A DNA stretch of 64,000 bases from CAYZJD01 sp964483455 (GTDB lineage: Bacteria > Acidobacteriota > Terriglobia > Bryobacterales > Bryobacteraceae), in contig CAZACK010000017.1 in assembly GCA_964483455.1 (NCBI GenBank), positions 1 to 64,000 of the forward strand. Reading direction: 5' to 3'. The notes under the pieces are model-generated. The model saw only the letters and a program-made list of their open reading frames with translations, had not been told where the DNA came from and ran no database searches. This document shows, piece by piece, positions 20,887 to 28,360 of this stretch. Position 1 is the stretch's first letter; every line of letters begins with the position of its first letter. The translations under genes were made by a program, and so were the position numbers.

Positions 20887-22232
20887 TGGGCCTTCGCTCC
20901 TTTCAGCGTGACGATGGTTCGCCCGTTATCCGCCAGGTACCTCCTCGCCGCCGCCTGTACGTCTTCGGGCGTAACCCGCGAATACAGTTCATAGACTCTG
21001 TTGATTGTTTCCGGCGTGCGCCGAAGCGCCACGTAGCGCGTCAGAATGGCCGCGATGCTTTGGCTGTTGTCCATGCCCAGCGCGAACCGGTACCGCAGGT
21101 GGTTCTTGACGGCCTCCAGTCTTTCCTTCGACACCACGTTTTCCTGGAAACCTCGGAGGGTCGCGAGAACGTCGTCGCGCACGGAGTCCAGATCCACTTC
21201 CTTCTTGACCCGCGCCCAAACGGCGAACAGGTACGGATCGACGCGGTCGGGATTTTCCGCGTCCAGCGTATCGACCTTCTGCTCCCGGATCACCAGTTTC
21301 TGGTACAGCTCCGAGCTTTCGGAAAACCCAAGGTAGGCCAGCAGATCCAGCGCCGCCTGGTCAGGTTCGGTGTCCGAATAGGCCGGACCGCGGAAGGCAA
21401 CGACCACCCATGGAAGCGTCGGCGTGGTCCACTTCACTTCGCCGGAACGGGGCCCATTCTGCGGCGGCTCAGCCGGGACATCGGCCTGGTAGCCGCCGCG
21501 TTTCCAGCCGCCCCAGTACTTCTCGACCAGCGCCCGCACGTTCTGCATGTCGACATCGCCCGACACGATGATCGTCGTGTATTCCGGACGGTAGTAGCGA
21601 TCGAAAAACAGCCGGCTGTAGTCGAACTGGTTGGGCATGTCCTGAATGTCCTTCAGGAAGCCCATGGTCGTGTGCTTGTAAGTATGTTGGTCGAAAGCGG
21701 TGTCGCGCAGCGTTTCGTGCAGCTTCGACGTCGGCGCGGCGCTGTTCTTGTTGTACTCCCCGAGAACGGCCAGGGCCTCGGTCTTGAAGACATCCGGGGA
21801 ATACTCGAGGTGTTGGAACCGGTCCGCCTCCATGGCCAGCATGGTCTCGAGGTCCTCTTTGGAAAATGTCGTGTGGTATGCGGTGTGGTCGTCGGTTGTG
21901 TACGCGTTCGATGCCGCGCCGGCGGCTTTGAGCGTGTCCGCATACTTGTCGGGCGGGTACGATTTCGTCCCGCGGAACATCATGTGCTCGAAGAAATGGG
22001 CGAAGCCGCTCTTGCCGGGCTCGACTTCATTGCGCGAGCCGGTCTGGACAACGATGTACAGCGCCACCACGTTCGGGTAGTCAGTGGGGACGGTGATCAG
22101 GCGCAGGCCATTGGGAAAATCGTGCTGATCGTAATCGAAGGGAAACGCCTTGCGCGGCGGGCCGGCGCCGAGAGCTGTCATCGCCGCGCAGAGGAGGAAC
22201 AGGAGGATCAAAGATCGCATGACATTTCTCAT
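20883..22232 (-). CDS. M16-family zinc metallopeptidase (active subunit)
   Basis: A 449-residue periplasmic or secreted protease starting MRNVMRSLILLFLLCAAM, a signal peptide. The inverted zinc motif is HFFEH inside SGFAHFFEHMMFRGT, with the distal Glu expected in the following ETMLAMEADRFQ helix region. The second lobe contains GDVDMQNVRALVEKYWGGW. ATG at 22232 was used; ATG at 22220 is an equally possible start. It is the first gene of a coupled pair with the non-catalytic homologue and is divergent from an SDR gene across 60 bases. Confidence 0.88.
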   Translation of the reverse strand: MRNVMRSLILLFLLCAAMTALGAGPPRKAFPFDYDQHDFPNGLRLITVPTDYPNVVALYIVVQTGSRNEVEPGKSGFAHFFEHMMFRGTKSYPPDKYADTLKAAGAASNAYTTDDHTAYHTTFSKEDLETMLAMEADRFQHLEYSPDVFKTEALAVLGEYNKNSAAPTSKLHETLRDTAFDQHTYKHTTMGFLKDIQDMPNQFDYSRLFFDRYYRPEYTTIIVSGDVDMQNVRALVEKYWGGWKRGGYQADVPAEPPQNGPRSGEVKWTTPTLPWVVVAFRGPAYSDTEPDQAALDLLAYLGFSESSELYQKLVIREQKVDTLDAENPDRVDPYLFAVWARVKKEVDLDSVRDDVLATLRGFQENVVSKERLEAVKNHLRYRFALGMDNSQSIAAILTRYVALRRTPETINRVYELYSRVTPEDVQAAARRYLADNGRTIVTLKGAKAQ

Positions 22233-22292
22233 CTTGGCACAGAGAAAACGCGGCAGGAGAACGCAGCAACTCCACTGTGGTAGAACCGTCCT

Positions 22293-23087
22293 ATGTCCTT
22301 TGATTTTCACGGCGAAACGGCCATTGTCACCGGCGGCGCGAACGGAATCGGGCTGGCGGTCGCGCGGGCGCTGGCCGAGGGAGGCGCCGGCGTCTGGGTG
22401 CTGGATCTGGGGAAGGAGCGGCCGGCGGAAGTTGCCGCGTCCTTCGGCGCCCGGGGGCTGGCGGCCGATGTCACCAGCCGGGCGTCGCTCGAGGCTGCGT
22501 TTGACACGGCGGGCATTCCGGACATTGTCGTCGCCAACGCCGGCACCGTCGGGTTCGCGGACCTGAACGCCACTTCGCGCGAGCTGTGGGACCGGGTGAT
22601 CGGAGTCAACCTGACCGGCGTGTTCCAAACGGTGCAGGTCGCCGCCGAGCGGATGAAGCCGCGGCGGCGCGGCTCGATCGTGCTCACCGCCTCGACCAAC
22701 TCCTACGACGGCGAGGCGGAATTGATCGCCTACAACTCAAGCAAGGCCGGCATTCTGGGGATCCTGCACACCGCCGCCAATGAACTTGGCCCGTACCAGA
22801 TCCGCATCAACGCGGTGTGTCCGGGCCTGATTCGCACCCGGCTCACCACCGGCTTCTTCGGAAAACCGGACGTGATCAAGGAGTACTTCCGCGCCATTCC
22901 ACTCGGCCGGGGAGGGGAGCCCGAGGAGGTGGCGAACGCCGTCGCCTTTCTGGCATCGGACCTCGCGTCCTTCATCACCGGCGCGGCGCTGCTCGTCGAC
23001 GGCGGGCAGATGGCCGCCAAATTCGGCGCTTGGGCGGAGGAGAGGGCCGAATTCACGGGCGACCACTGGAAACTGAAGGATGCCTGA
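22293..23087 (+). CDS. SDR-family NAD(P)-dependent oxidoreductase
   Basis: A 264-residue classical short-chain dehydrogenase. The cofactor loop is TGGANGIG (residues 14-21), then VANAG, and the catalytic set is Ser in VLTASTNSYD and Tyr/Lys in AYNSSKAG. The C-terminal LVDGGQMA is also typical. Asp in VLDLGKE after strand 2 suggests NAD preference. It overlaps the next gene by eight bases and leads a run with DUF2520, panB and panC, but nothing in the sequence ties it to pantothenate. Substrate unknown. Confidence 0.85.
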   Translation: MSFDFHGETAIVTGGANGIGLAVARALAEGGAGVWVLDLGKERPAEVAASFGARGLAADVTSRASLEAAFDTAGIPDIVVANAGTVGFADLNATSRELWDRVIGVNLTGVFQTVQVAAERMKPRRRGSIVLTASTNSYDGEAELIAYNSSKAGILGILHTAANELGPYQIRINAVCPGLIRTRLTTGFFGKPDVIKEYFRAIPLGRGGEPEEVANAVAFLASDLASFITGAALLVDGGQMAAKFGAWAEERAEFTGDHWKLKDA

Positions 23088-23985
23088 TCAAGCGGTCCGC
23101 TGCCCGGAAGGCCCGATCGGCATCGCCGGTGCGGGCCGGATGGCGCAAGCCATGGGCCGGCTGCTTCGCGAGCGCGGCGAGCCGCTGGTGTTCGTGGCCG
23201 GCCGGGATCCGAGGAAGACCAGGCAAGCGGCGTACTTCATCGGAGGTGTTACCGCTGGCTCAATCGCGGATCTGCCGTCGCGCGCGCGGCGCGTGCTGAT
23301 TGCCGTCACTGACGCCGCCATTCCGGAAGTGGCGGCAATCCTTGCGCAGGCCGGCATGCGGGAAGGAGCGGCGCTTCACACCTGCGGAGGAGCGGGACCG
23401 GAGGTCCTGGCCCCGCTGGCAATCCATGGAGTTGCGGTGGGAACCATCCATCCGTTGCAGACCGTCGCCAGCCCGGATCAAGGAGTGCAGGCGCTGCCCG
23501 GCGTCGCCTTCGCGATTGCCGGTGATCCGCCCGCGGCCGCCTGGGCCGAGCGAATTGTCGTGGTGCTGGGCGGCGAGGCCTTGCGAGTCCCGGCCGAGCG
23601 CCGCCCGCTCTACCATGCGGCCGCCGTCATCGCCGGCAATTACTCCGCCGGACTCGTGGACGCGGCCGTGCTTCTCATGAAGGCCGCCGGGATTGAGGAG
23701 GCAGCGGCGCTGCGGGCGATCGGCCCGCTGGCCCGCTCCAGCCTGGCGAATGCCCTCGAGCTGGGAGCGGTCCGGGCGCTGACGGGTCCCGTCCAGCGCG
23801 GCGATACAGAAACGATCGCCGCCCACTTGGCGGCGCTGGCGGCGTGCGCCTCTCCAAGCGTTCGCAACCTCTACCGCGCGGCCGGATTGTACCTGCTCGA
23901 CATGGCGCGGCGGCGAGGGCTGGCGGCAGAACGGGCGCGCGCAATCGAGGCGTTGCTGCGGGACAATAGTGAGTCTCATGCCTGA
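23080..23985 (+). CDS. Rossmann-like plus DUF2520 protein, possible alternative ketopantoate reductase
   Basis: A 301-residue protein with a dinucleotide-binding N-terminus (IGIAGAGRMAQAMGRLL, residues 13-29) and an all-alpha DUF2520 C-terminal domain (HAAAVIAGNYSAGLVDAA onward). The segment GTIHPLQTV is a hallmark of the family. It overlaps the next gene, panB, by eight bases and lies upstream of panC. Pantothenate synthesis needs ketopantoate reduction between PanB and PanC, and no panE is here, so this protein is a reasonable candidate for that step. The assignment rests on context. Confidence 0.75.
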   Translation: MPDQAVRCPEGPIGIAGAGRMAQAMGRLLRERGEPLVFVAGRDPRKTRQAAYFIGGVTAGSIADLPSRARRVLIAVTDAAIPEVAAILAQAGMREGAALHTCGGAGPEVLAPLAIHGVAVGTIHPLQTVASPDQGVQALPGVAFAIAGDPPAAAWAERIVVVLGGEALRVPAERRPLYHAAAVIAGNYSAGLVDAAVLLMKAAGIEEAAALRAIGPLARSSLANALELGAVRALTGPVQRGDTETIAAHLAALAACASPSVRNLYRAAGLYLLDMARRRGLAAERARAIEALLRDNSESHA

Positions 23986-24778
23986 AACGGGGAAGCGGAT
24001 CCGTGTTCCGGAGCTGAAGGAGAAGAAGAAGCGCGGCGAGAAGATTGTCATGCTCACCGCCTACGACGCCACCATGGCCCGTCTGCTTGACCGCGCCGGA
24101 ATCGACGCGTTGCTGGTGGGCGATTCGCTGGGCATGGTGATCATGGGCCACTCGACTACGTTGCCGGTCACGCTCGAGGCTGTTCTTCACCACACCAGCG
24201 CGGTCGCCCGCGGCGCCTCGCGGGCGCTGGTGATCGCCGACATGCCGTTCCTGACCTTCCAGGTGAGCGTCAGCGAGGCGGTGCGCAACGCCGGCCGTCT
24301 CATCCAGGAAGGAGGCGCGGCGGCGGTGAAGATCGAGGGCGGGGCGCCCGTGCGGGACGTGGTTGCGCGGCTGACGCAGGTTGGGATTCCTGTGATGGGA
24401 CACCTCGGTCTGACGCCGCAATCAGTCCATCTGCTCGGCGGGTTTCGCCAGCAGGCCAAGGCCGAGCAGCACGCCGGCAAACTCCTCGCCGACGCCCGCG
24501 AGCTGGAAGAAGCCGGGGCGTTCGCGGTGGTGCTGGAATCGATCCCCGCGGAGGTCGCCCGGGCGGTGACCGCCGAGCTGAGCATCCCGACCATCGGCAT
24601 CGGCGCCGGCCCGTATTGCGACGGGCAGGTTCTGGTCAGCTACGACGCTCTCGGCCTGTCGGAGGAATTCGTGCCGCCGTTCGCCAAGCAGTACGCGTCG
24701 CTGGCCGAAGAGATCGTCGAGGCGGCCCGGTCCTACGCCGATGAAGTGCGGGAAGGGCGCTTTCCCGCCCGGCCATGA
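23978..24778 (+). CDS. panB: 3-methyl-2-oxobutanoate hydroxymethyltransferase
   Basis: Converts 2-ketoisovalerate and methylene-THF to ketopantoate. The 266-residue sequence shows the metal- and substrate-binding motifs LTAYDATMARLLDRAG, VGDSLGMV, ADMPFLTFQ, VKIEGG and HLGLTPQSVHLLGGF. ATG at 23978 was preferred to GTG at 23969 on length. It overlaps the upstream DUF2520 gene by eight bases and panC by four (ATGA), so the set is translationally coupled. Its substrate is also an intermediate of the ilv operon in this window. Confidence 0.95.
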   Translation: MPETGKRIRVPELKEKKKRGEKIVMLTAYDATMARLLDRAGIDALLVGDSLGMVIMGHSTTLPVTLEAVLHHTSAVARGASRALVIADMPFLTFQVSVSEAVRNAGRLIQEGGAAAVKIEGGAPVRDVVARLTQVGIPVMGHLGLTPQSVHLLGGFRQQAKAEQHAGKLLADARELEEAGAFAVVLESIPAEVARAVTAELSIPTIGIGAGPYCDGQVLVSYDALGLSEEFVPPFAKQYASLAEEIVEAARSYADEVREGRFPARP

Positions 24779-25650
24779 GCATCGAGCTGATTCAGACGAT
24801 TTCCGGATTGCGGAGCCGCCTGGCGTTGGACCGGCAGCGCGCCGCGGTGATCGGTCTTGTGCCGACGATGGGCGCGCTCCACGCCGGGCACGCCCGGCTC
24901 ATGGAACAAGCCCGGCGGGAGTCCGACTGCCTTGTGGCGAGCATCTTCGTGAATCCGATCCAGTTCAACCGCTCGGACGACTACGAGCGCTATCCGCGGA
25001 CGCTGGAAACGGACCTGCGGTTCTGCGGCGAGCGCGGCGTGGACGTGGTCTTTGCGCCGTCCGTCGTGGAGATGTATCCGGAACCGTTGCGCACCCACGT
25101 CGACGTCGCGCGCGTGTCCGAGCACCTCTGCGGGAAGTTCCGCCCGGGGCATTTCCGCGGTGTGGCCACGGTGGTGGCGAAGCTGCTGAGCATCGTCCAG
25201 CCGGACCGCGCCTATTTCGGCGAAAAGGACGCGCAGCAGCTTGCGGTGATTCGCCGAATGGCGCGGGACTTGAACCTCCCGGTCGAGATCGTGCCGGTAG
25301 CCACCGTGCGCGAGTCCGACGGACTGGCGCTCAGCTCGCGCAACCAGCACTTGAGCGAGGAAGAGCGCCGGGCGGCGCCGGTGCTGTATCGCGCGCTGCT
25401 GGCGGCGCAGCGTCTCGTGGAAGCAGGCGCGACCGATCCCCGCCAAGTGCGGCAGGCGGCCCTGGCGATCCTTGCGGCGGAGCCGCTCGTGCGGCCGGAG
25501 TATCTGGAGTTGGTCGACACCGAGGAGATGCAACCGGTTGCAAGAATCGACGGCCCGGTCCGGGTGGTGGTCGCGGCGTGGCTGGGACCGACGAGATTGA
25601 TCGACAATGTACTCGCGGAGGCGGCGCCGGCCGAGCCGCGATCGGTCTGA
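24775..25650 (+). CDS. panC: Pantothenate synthetase
   Basis: Condenses pantoate with beta-alanine using ATP. The 291-residue protein has the HIGH-like nucleotide motif PTMGALHAGHARL, then FVNPIQFN, CGKFRPGHFRGVATVVAKL, FGEKDAQQLAVIRRM and the KMSKS-equivalent LALSSRNQHL. All catalytic segments are intact and the length is normal. It overlaps panB by four bases. No panD is present in the window. Confidence 0.96.
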   Translation: MSIELIQTISGLRSRLALDRQRAAVIGLVPTMGALHAGHARLMEQARRESDCLVASIFVNPIQFNRSDDYERYPRTLETDLRFCGERGVDVVFAPSVVEMYPEPLRTHVDVARVSEHLCGKFRPGHFRGVATVVAKLLSIVQPDRAYFGEKDAQQLAVIRRMARDLNLPVEIVPVATVRESDGLALSSRNQHLSEEERRAAPVLYRALLAAQRLVEAGATDPRQVRQAALAILAAEPLVRPEYLELVDTEEMQPVARIDGPVRVVVAAWLGPTRLIDNVLAEAAPAEPRSV

Positions 25651-25738
25651 CATATCCCGCCCATGTCTCGGACTCAGATCAAGGTGGGTCCATGGGTAAT
25701 GGTACTCCCTTGCCTTTTCCCCTTGTTTCACTTGGGCT

Positions 25739-25744
25739 TAGAAT
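25739..25744 (+). promoter_or_regulatory. -10-like TAGAAT upstream of the small membrane protein gene
   Basis: TAGAAT lies 47 bases before the ATG at 25792, in the intergenic region after panC. No well-spaced -35 was found. Confidence 0.35.
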
Positions 25745-25791
25745 GGAACCAAGCGCTGTTTCGCGCGCCCTGCTAGACAAAGGAATAAGCC

Positions 25792-26283
25792 ATGAAGAAT
25801 ATCGGAGCGCTGGTAACCGTCGCCGTGATGCTGCTGGCCGGTTTGGTCGCGTTCGTCCTCTGGGGTCCCTTCGGAGAAAAGCCAGGCCTGCGCGAGGCGC
25901 CGGTCGAAGGGGTACAACCCGTCGCCGAGGCGCCTCAGGGAGTTCCAGCCAAAGAGAAGCCTCCGACGGTGCGCTCCTCGGGCCGGGCAGGTGGGGATCC
26001 ATCGGAGGAGACGGCGCAGCCACCCGCTGCCGCACCAGTTCCACCCTCAGCACCGGCGTCCCCGAAACCGGAGAAGCGTTTCCCTCGCGGGAATGAGATC
26101 GCCGTGGGAACCGACAAAGCCGCACTCCAGGCGACGTTCGGCAAGCCGATGATGAGGACCACCGTGGTCGACAGCGGCCGGCTGTTGGAAACCTGGGTGT
26201 ACTTGCAGAGCGATCCGAACCTGGCCACTTTCGTGCTGATCCGCAACGGCCGAGTGGCTTCGGCGAACACGACGGTTTACTGA
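25792..26283 (+). CDS. Small membrane-anchored protein with a BamE/SmpA-like C-terminal domain
   Basis: A 163-residue protein with one N-terminal membrane helix (residues 4-25), a Pro/Ala-rich linker (about 30-98) and a compact C-terminal domain of about 60 residues. That domain (IAVGTDKAALQATFGKP, then WVYLQSDPN and NGRVASANTTVY) follows the helix-hairpin-strand pattern of SmpA/OmlA/BamE domains. These bind envelope partners. GGAATAAGCC precedes the start. It lacks a lipobox. The family match is by pattern only. Confidence 0.65.
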   Translation: MKNIGALVTVAVMLLAGLVAFVLWGPFGEKPGLREAPVEGVQPVAEAPQGVPAKEKPPTVRSSGRAGGDPSEETAQPPAAAPVPPSAPASPKPEKRFPRGNEIAVGTDKAALQATFGKPMMRTTVVDSGRLLETWVYLQSDPNLATFVLIRNGRVASANTTVY

Positions 26284-26312
26284 TCTCCGACGCCGGCCGC
26301 GTCCGTTGCTGC

Positions 26313-26318
26313 TAGAAT
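26313..26318 (+). promoter_or_regulatory. -10-like TAGAAT upstream of the Fur-family gene
   Basis: TAGAAT is followed by a GGAGGAGGG tract at about 26326-26334 and the ATG at 26356. No obvious Fur/PerR box was found. Confidence 0.35.
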
Positions 26319-26355
26319 AAGGCGGGGAGGAGGGCACGTTGCTTCGCCCGTCCGT

Positions 26356-26772
26356 ATGCACACGGGTTTCCGGGACCAACTGCTGACTTCATTCCGCGAA
26401 CAAGGCGTTCGCTGCACGGCACAGCGCTACGCAATTCTCGATTATCTGAACCGCCATCCCGAGCATCCGACGGCGGAGGAAATCCACAAGGCCATCAACC
26501 GGACCGATCCGCGCGCATCGTTGGCCACCGTCTACAAGGCGCTGCATGCGATGGCGGAAGCGGGGCTAATCCGCGAATTGCGAATTGGAGGCAACGCCGC
26601 GCGGTTCGAAGCCGCCACCGTGCCTCACCACCACTTCGTCTGCGATCGTTGCGGCCAGATGGAAGACATCGAGTGGTTCGAACTTCCCAAGCTGCCCAAG
26701 GGGGTTCCCAGCCAGCGTCGAGTGACCGGCTACGAGGTCGTCCTGCACGGCATGTGCCCGGCGTGCGCGTGA
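26356..26772 (+). CDS. Fur-family transcriptional regulator (PerR-like)
   Basis: A 138-residue protein with an N-terminal winged helix (GVRCTAQRYAILDYLNRHP, then RASLATVYKALHAMAEAGLI) and a C-terminal metal domain with HHHFVCDRCGQMEDIEW and a terminal CPACA. The two Cys-x-x-Cys pairs form the structural zinc site of Fur/PerR proteins. Whether it senses iron, peroxide or zinc cannot be decided. It is the intact partner of a decayed fur fragment at 31533-31621, and the sequence just after its stop is also duplicated there. Confidence 0.88.
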   Translation: MHTGFRDQLLTSFREQGVRCTAQRYAILDYLNRHPEHPTAEEIHKAINRTDPRASLATVYKALHAMAEAGLIRELRIGGNAARFEAATVPHHHFVCDRCGQMEDIEWFELPKLPKGVPSQRRVTGYEVVLHGMCPACA

Positions 26773-26955
26773 CACCTTACAATCCGCCGGCTCGGAGCAC
26801 GGCGTCCGGCACCAGCCTTTTCCGGCTTGACGTTGAGCGCGCTGCCGGCCTGGACGGCGGAGGCCTTGTAAGGCCCGGCCGCGCTCGCCAGGTCGATCTC
26901 CAGTTTTGGCGGTTCGATCGGTCGAACAACGGCCGTGCCCTTAAGTGCCGAGGAT

Positions 26956-27010
26956 CTCAAAGGCGCGGTGGCGTCCCGCAGCCGGTTGCAGGGCTGAACA
27001 GATGACGAGC
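26956..27010 (+). repeat. 55-base sequence left of the N gap, identical to the 55 bases right of it
   Basis: These 55 bases, from CTCAAAGGCG to GATGACGAGC, recur exactly at 27111-27165. They abut the gap on both sides, the signature of two contigs sharing one assembly k-mer that were scaffolded rather than merged. Confidence 0.9.
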
Positions 27011-27110
27011 NNNNNNNNNNNNNNNNNNNNNNNNNNNNNNNNNNNNNNNNNNNNNNNNNNNNNNNNNNNNNNNNNNNNNNNNNNNNNNNNNNNNNNNNNN
27101 NNNNNNNNNN
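27011..27110. other. Run of 100 N (scaffold gap, probably artefactual)
   Basis: Exactly 100 unknown bases. Identical 55-base flanks and the collinear match to the intact copy near 31870-31930 suggest that no sequence is missing and the true contig joins directly. Confidence 0.85.
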
Positions 27111-27165
27111 CTCAAAGGCGCGGTGGCGTCCCGCAGCCGGTTGCAGGGCTGAACAGATGACGAGC
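27111..27165 (+). repeat. 55-base sequence right of the N gap
   Basis: Exact copy of 26956-27010. It should be collapsed with it into one occurrence. Confidence 0.9.
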
Positions 27166-27221
27166 CCCAGCGCTTGAGGGTACTCGAAGACGGCTGCCGT
27201 ATTGTCGGCGAGCTGGTCCTG

Positions 27222-27464
27222 CATCAGCCGGATCGACTCGTTGTCGTCCTTGATGGCGCCGATGTGCCAGCCGCCCAAGTAGAGGATGGATATGCGGACT
27301 CCGGTGCGTCCCAACACGCGCGCCGGCAGGCCGGTTGACGAAACGCTGCTCGTGCCAGCGAGCACGGGCTCGGCAAGCGTCGCCACCGAAACCGAAGCGC
27401 CGCCGACTGGAGAAAACGCCGCCGGGAAGTGAATCGTTGCTTGTGAGCCCCGCTTGAAAAGCAT
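27222..27464 (-). pseudogene. N-terminal remnant of a Tat-exported aldo/keto reductase
   Basis: On the minus strand, one frame reads LPARVLGRTGVRISILYLGG and continues WHIGAIKDDNESIRLMQ, the first strand and helix of aldo/keto reductases. A second frame upstream encodes FTSRRRFLQSAAL, a twin-arginine leader typical of this family in Acidobacteriota. The two are out of frame, and the reductase ends abruptly where the Gfo/Idh remnant begins. This is a frameshifted, truncated gene fused to another broken gene. Confidence 0.7.
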
Positions 27465-27567
27465 TCTACTACAATGGTGAGGCCCGCAGAATGCGGAGGG
27501 AACAATGGTGTCCCGCCGCCGGTAGACACTCGGCATGAAGGGACATTGGTGCGGCCTGCGACGCCGA

Positions 27568-27579
27568 AGCCTGTCACCG
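27568..27579 (+). repeat. Copy of dispersed motif AGCCTGTCACCG
   Basis: Twelve-base match to the motif at 19394, 40477 and 49969, here 17 bases before the ABC ATPase start. Confidence 0.5.
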
Positions 27580-27595
27580 CGTTTTGTGAACCTCA

Positions 27596-28360
27596 ATGGT
27601 GGCGGAAACTCATCCAAACACACGCTGCGTGCTTGCCGCCGAGAACCTGACGAAGCGCTTCGGGGCGATCACGGCAGTTGACGGCGTGAATCTCACCGTC
27701 CGGGCGGGCGAGGTGGTTGGCCTCCTGGGCCCCAATGGAGCGGGTAAGACAACGACCCTGCGCCTGGTCGCCGGCATTCTGACTCCGAATGCGGGCCGCG
27801 TGCTGATTGACGGCGTGGACATGAGCATGTCGCCGCTGGAGGCGAAACAGCGCATCGGGTTCCTTTCCGGCGACACCCAGCTTTACCAGCGCCTGACGGC
27901 TCGCGAGGTGCTGGAATATTTCGGCCGGCTCTACGGCCTGAACGAAAAGCGGCTTGCCGGGCGCGTGGAGCAACTCATCGAGGAACTGGAGATGGCAGGG
28001 TTCGCCGCGCGGGCCTGCGGCACTCTTTCGTCGGGCCAGAAGCAGCGCGCGAACATAGCCCGGGCGTTCCTGCACGAGCCGGGCCTGCTGGTTCTCGACG
28101 AGCCGACTGCGTCCCTGGACGTGGTGAGCGGCCAGTTCATCATGGAATCGATCCGGCGGCAGCGAGCGGCCGGGCGCGGCGTTCTTTTCTCGACGCACAT
28201 TATGGGCGAGGCCGAGTATCTGTGTGACCGCATCCTATTGCTACATGAAGGACGCATCATCGACGAGGGAACGCTGGTCGAACTGCTCGATCGTTCCGGC
28301 TGCTCGAACCTGACTGACGCCTTCCTCCACCACATCGGGCGCCTGGGGAATCCACAATGA
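27596..28360 (+). CDS. ABC transporter ATP-binding protein (NatA-like)
   Basis: A 254-residue ATPase of the ABC-2 exporter class. Walker A is GPNGAGKTT (residues 43-51), the signature LSSGQKQR, Walker B LLVLDEPTASLD, and the switch His lies in STH. It overlaps the permease gene by four bases (ATGA at 28357-28360) and would pair with it. NatA/NatB-type exporters move sodium or drugs, but the substrate here is unknown. Confidence 0.92.
   Translation: MVAETHPNTRCVLAAENLTKRFGAITAVDGVNLTVRAGEVVGLLGPNGAGKTTTLRLVAGILTPNAGRVLIDGVDMSMSPLEAKQRIGFLSGDTQLYQRLTAREVLEYFGRLYGLNEKRLAGRVEQLIEELEMAGFAARACGTLSSGQKQRANIARAFLHEPGLLVLDEPTASLDVVSGQFIMESIRRQRAAGRGVLFSTHIMGEAEYLCDRILLLHEGRIIDEGTLVELLDRSGCSNLTDAFLHHIGRLGNPQ

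Larger units (their letters stand above)
26777..27221 (-). pseudogene. Decayed 3' part of a Gfo/Idh/MocA oxidoreductase gene (duplicate of 31627-31990)
   Basis: Read on the minus strand, this stretch closely matches the C-terminal part of the intact gene at 31627-32649 (DQLADNTAAVFEYPQALGLV, then VRPIEPPKLEIDLASAAGPYK). Compared with that copy it has lost about 80 bases, gained one base in the run CCCTTAAGTGCC, and is interrupted by the N run. It cannot encode a working enzyme. Its upstream end is fused to a different gene remnant at about 27222. Confidence 0.85.

Noticed and set aside
26730..27623. A continuous 297-codon minus-strand frame across the N run
   Set aside because: It only stays open because the Ns are read as unknown codons. 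Its content is two unrelated gene remnants.
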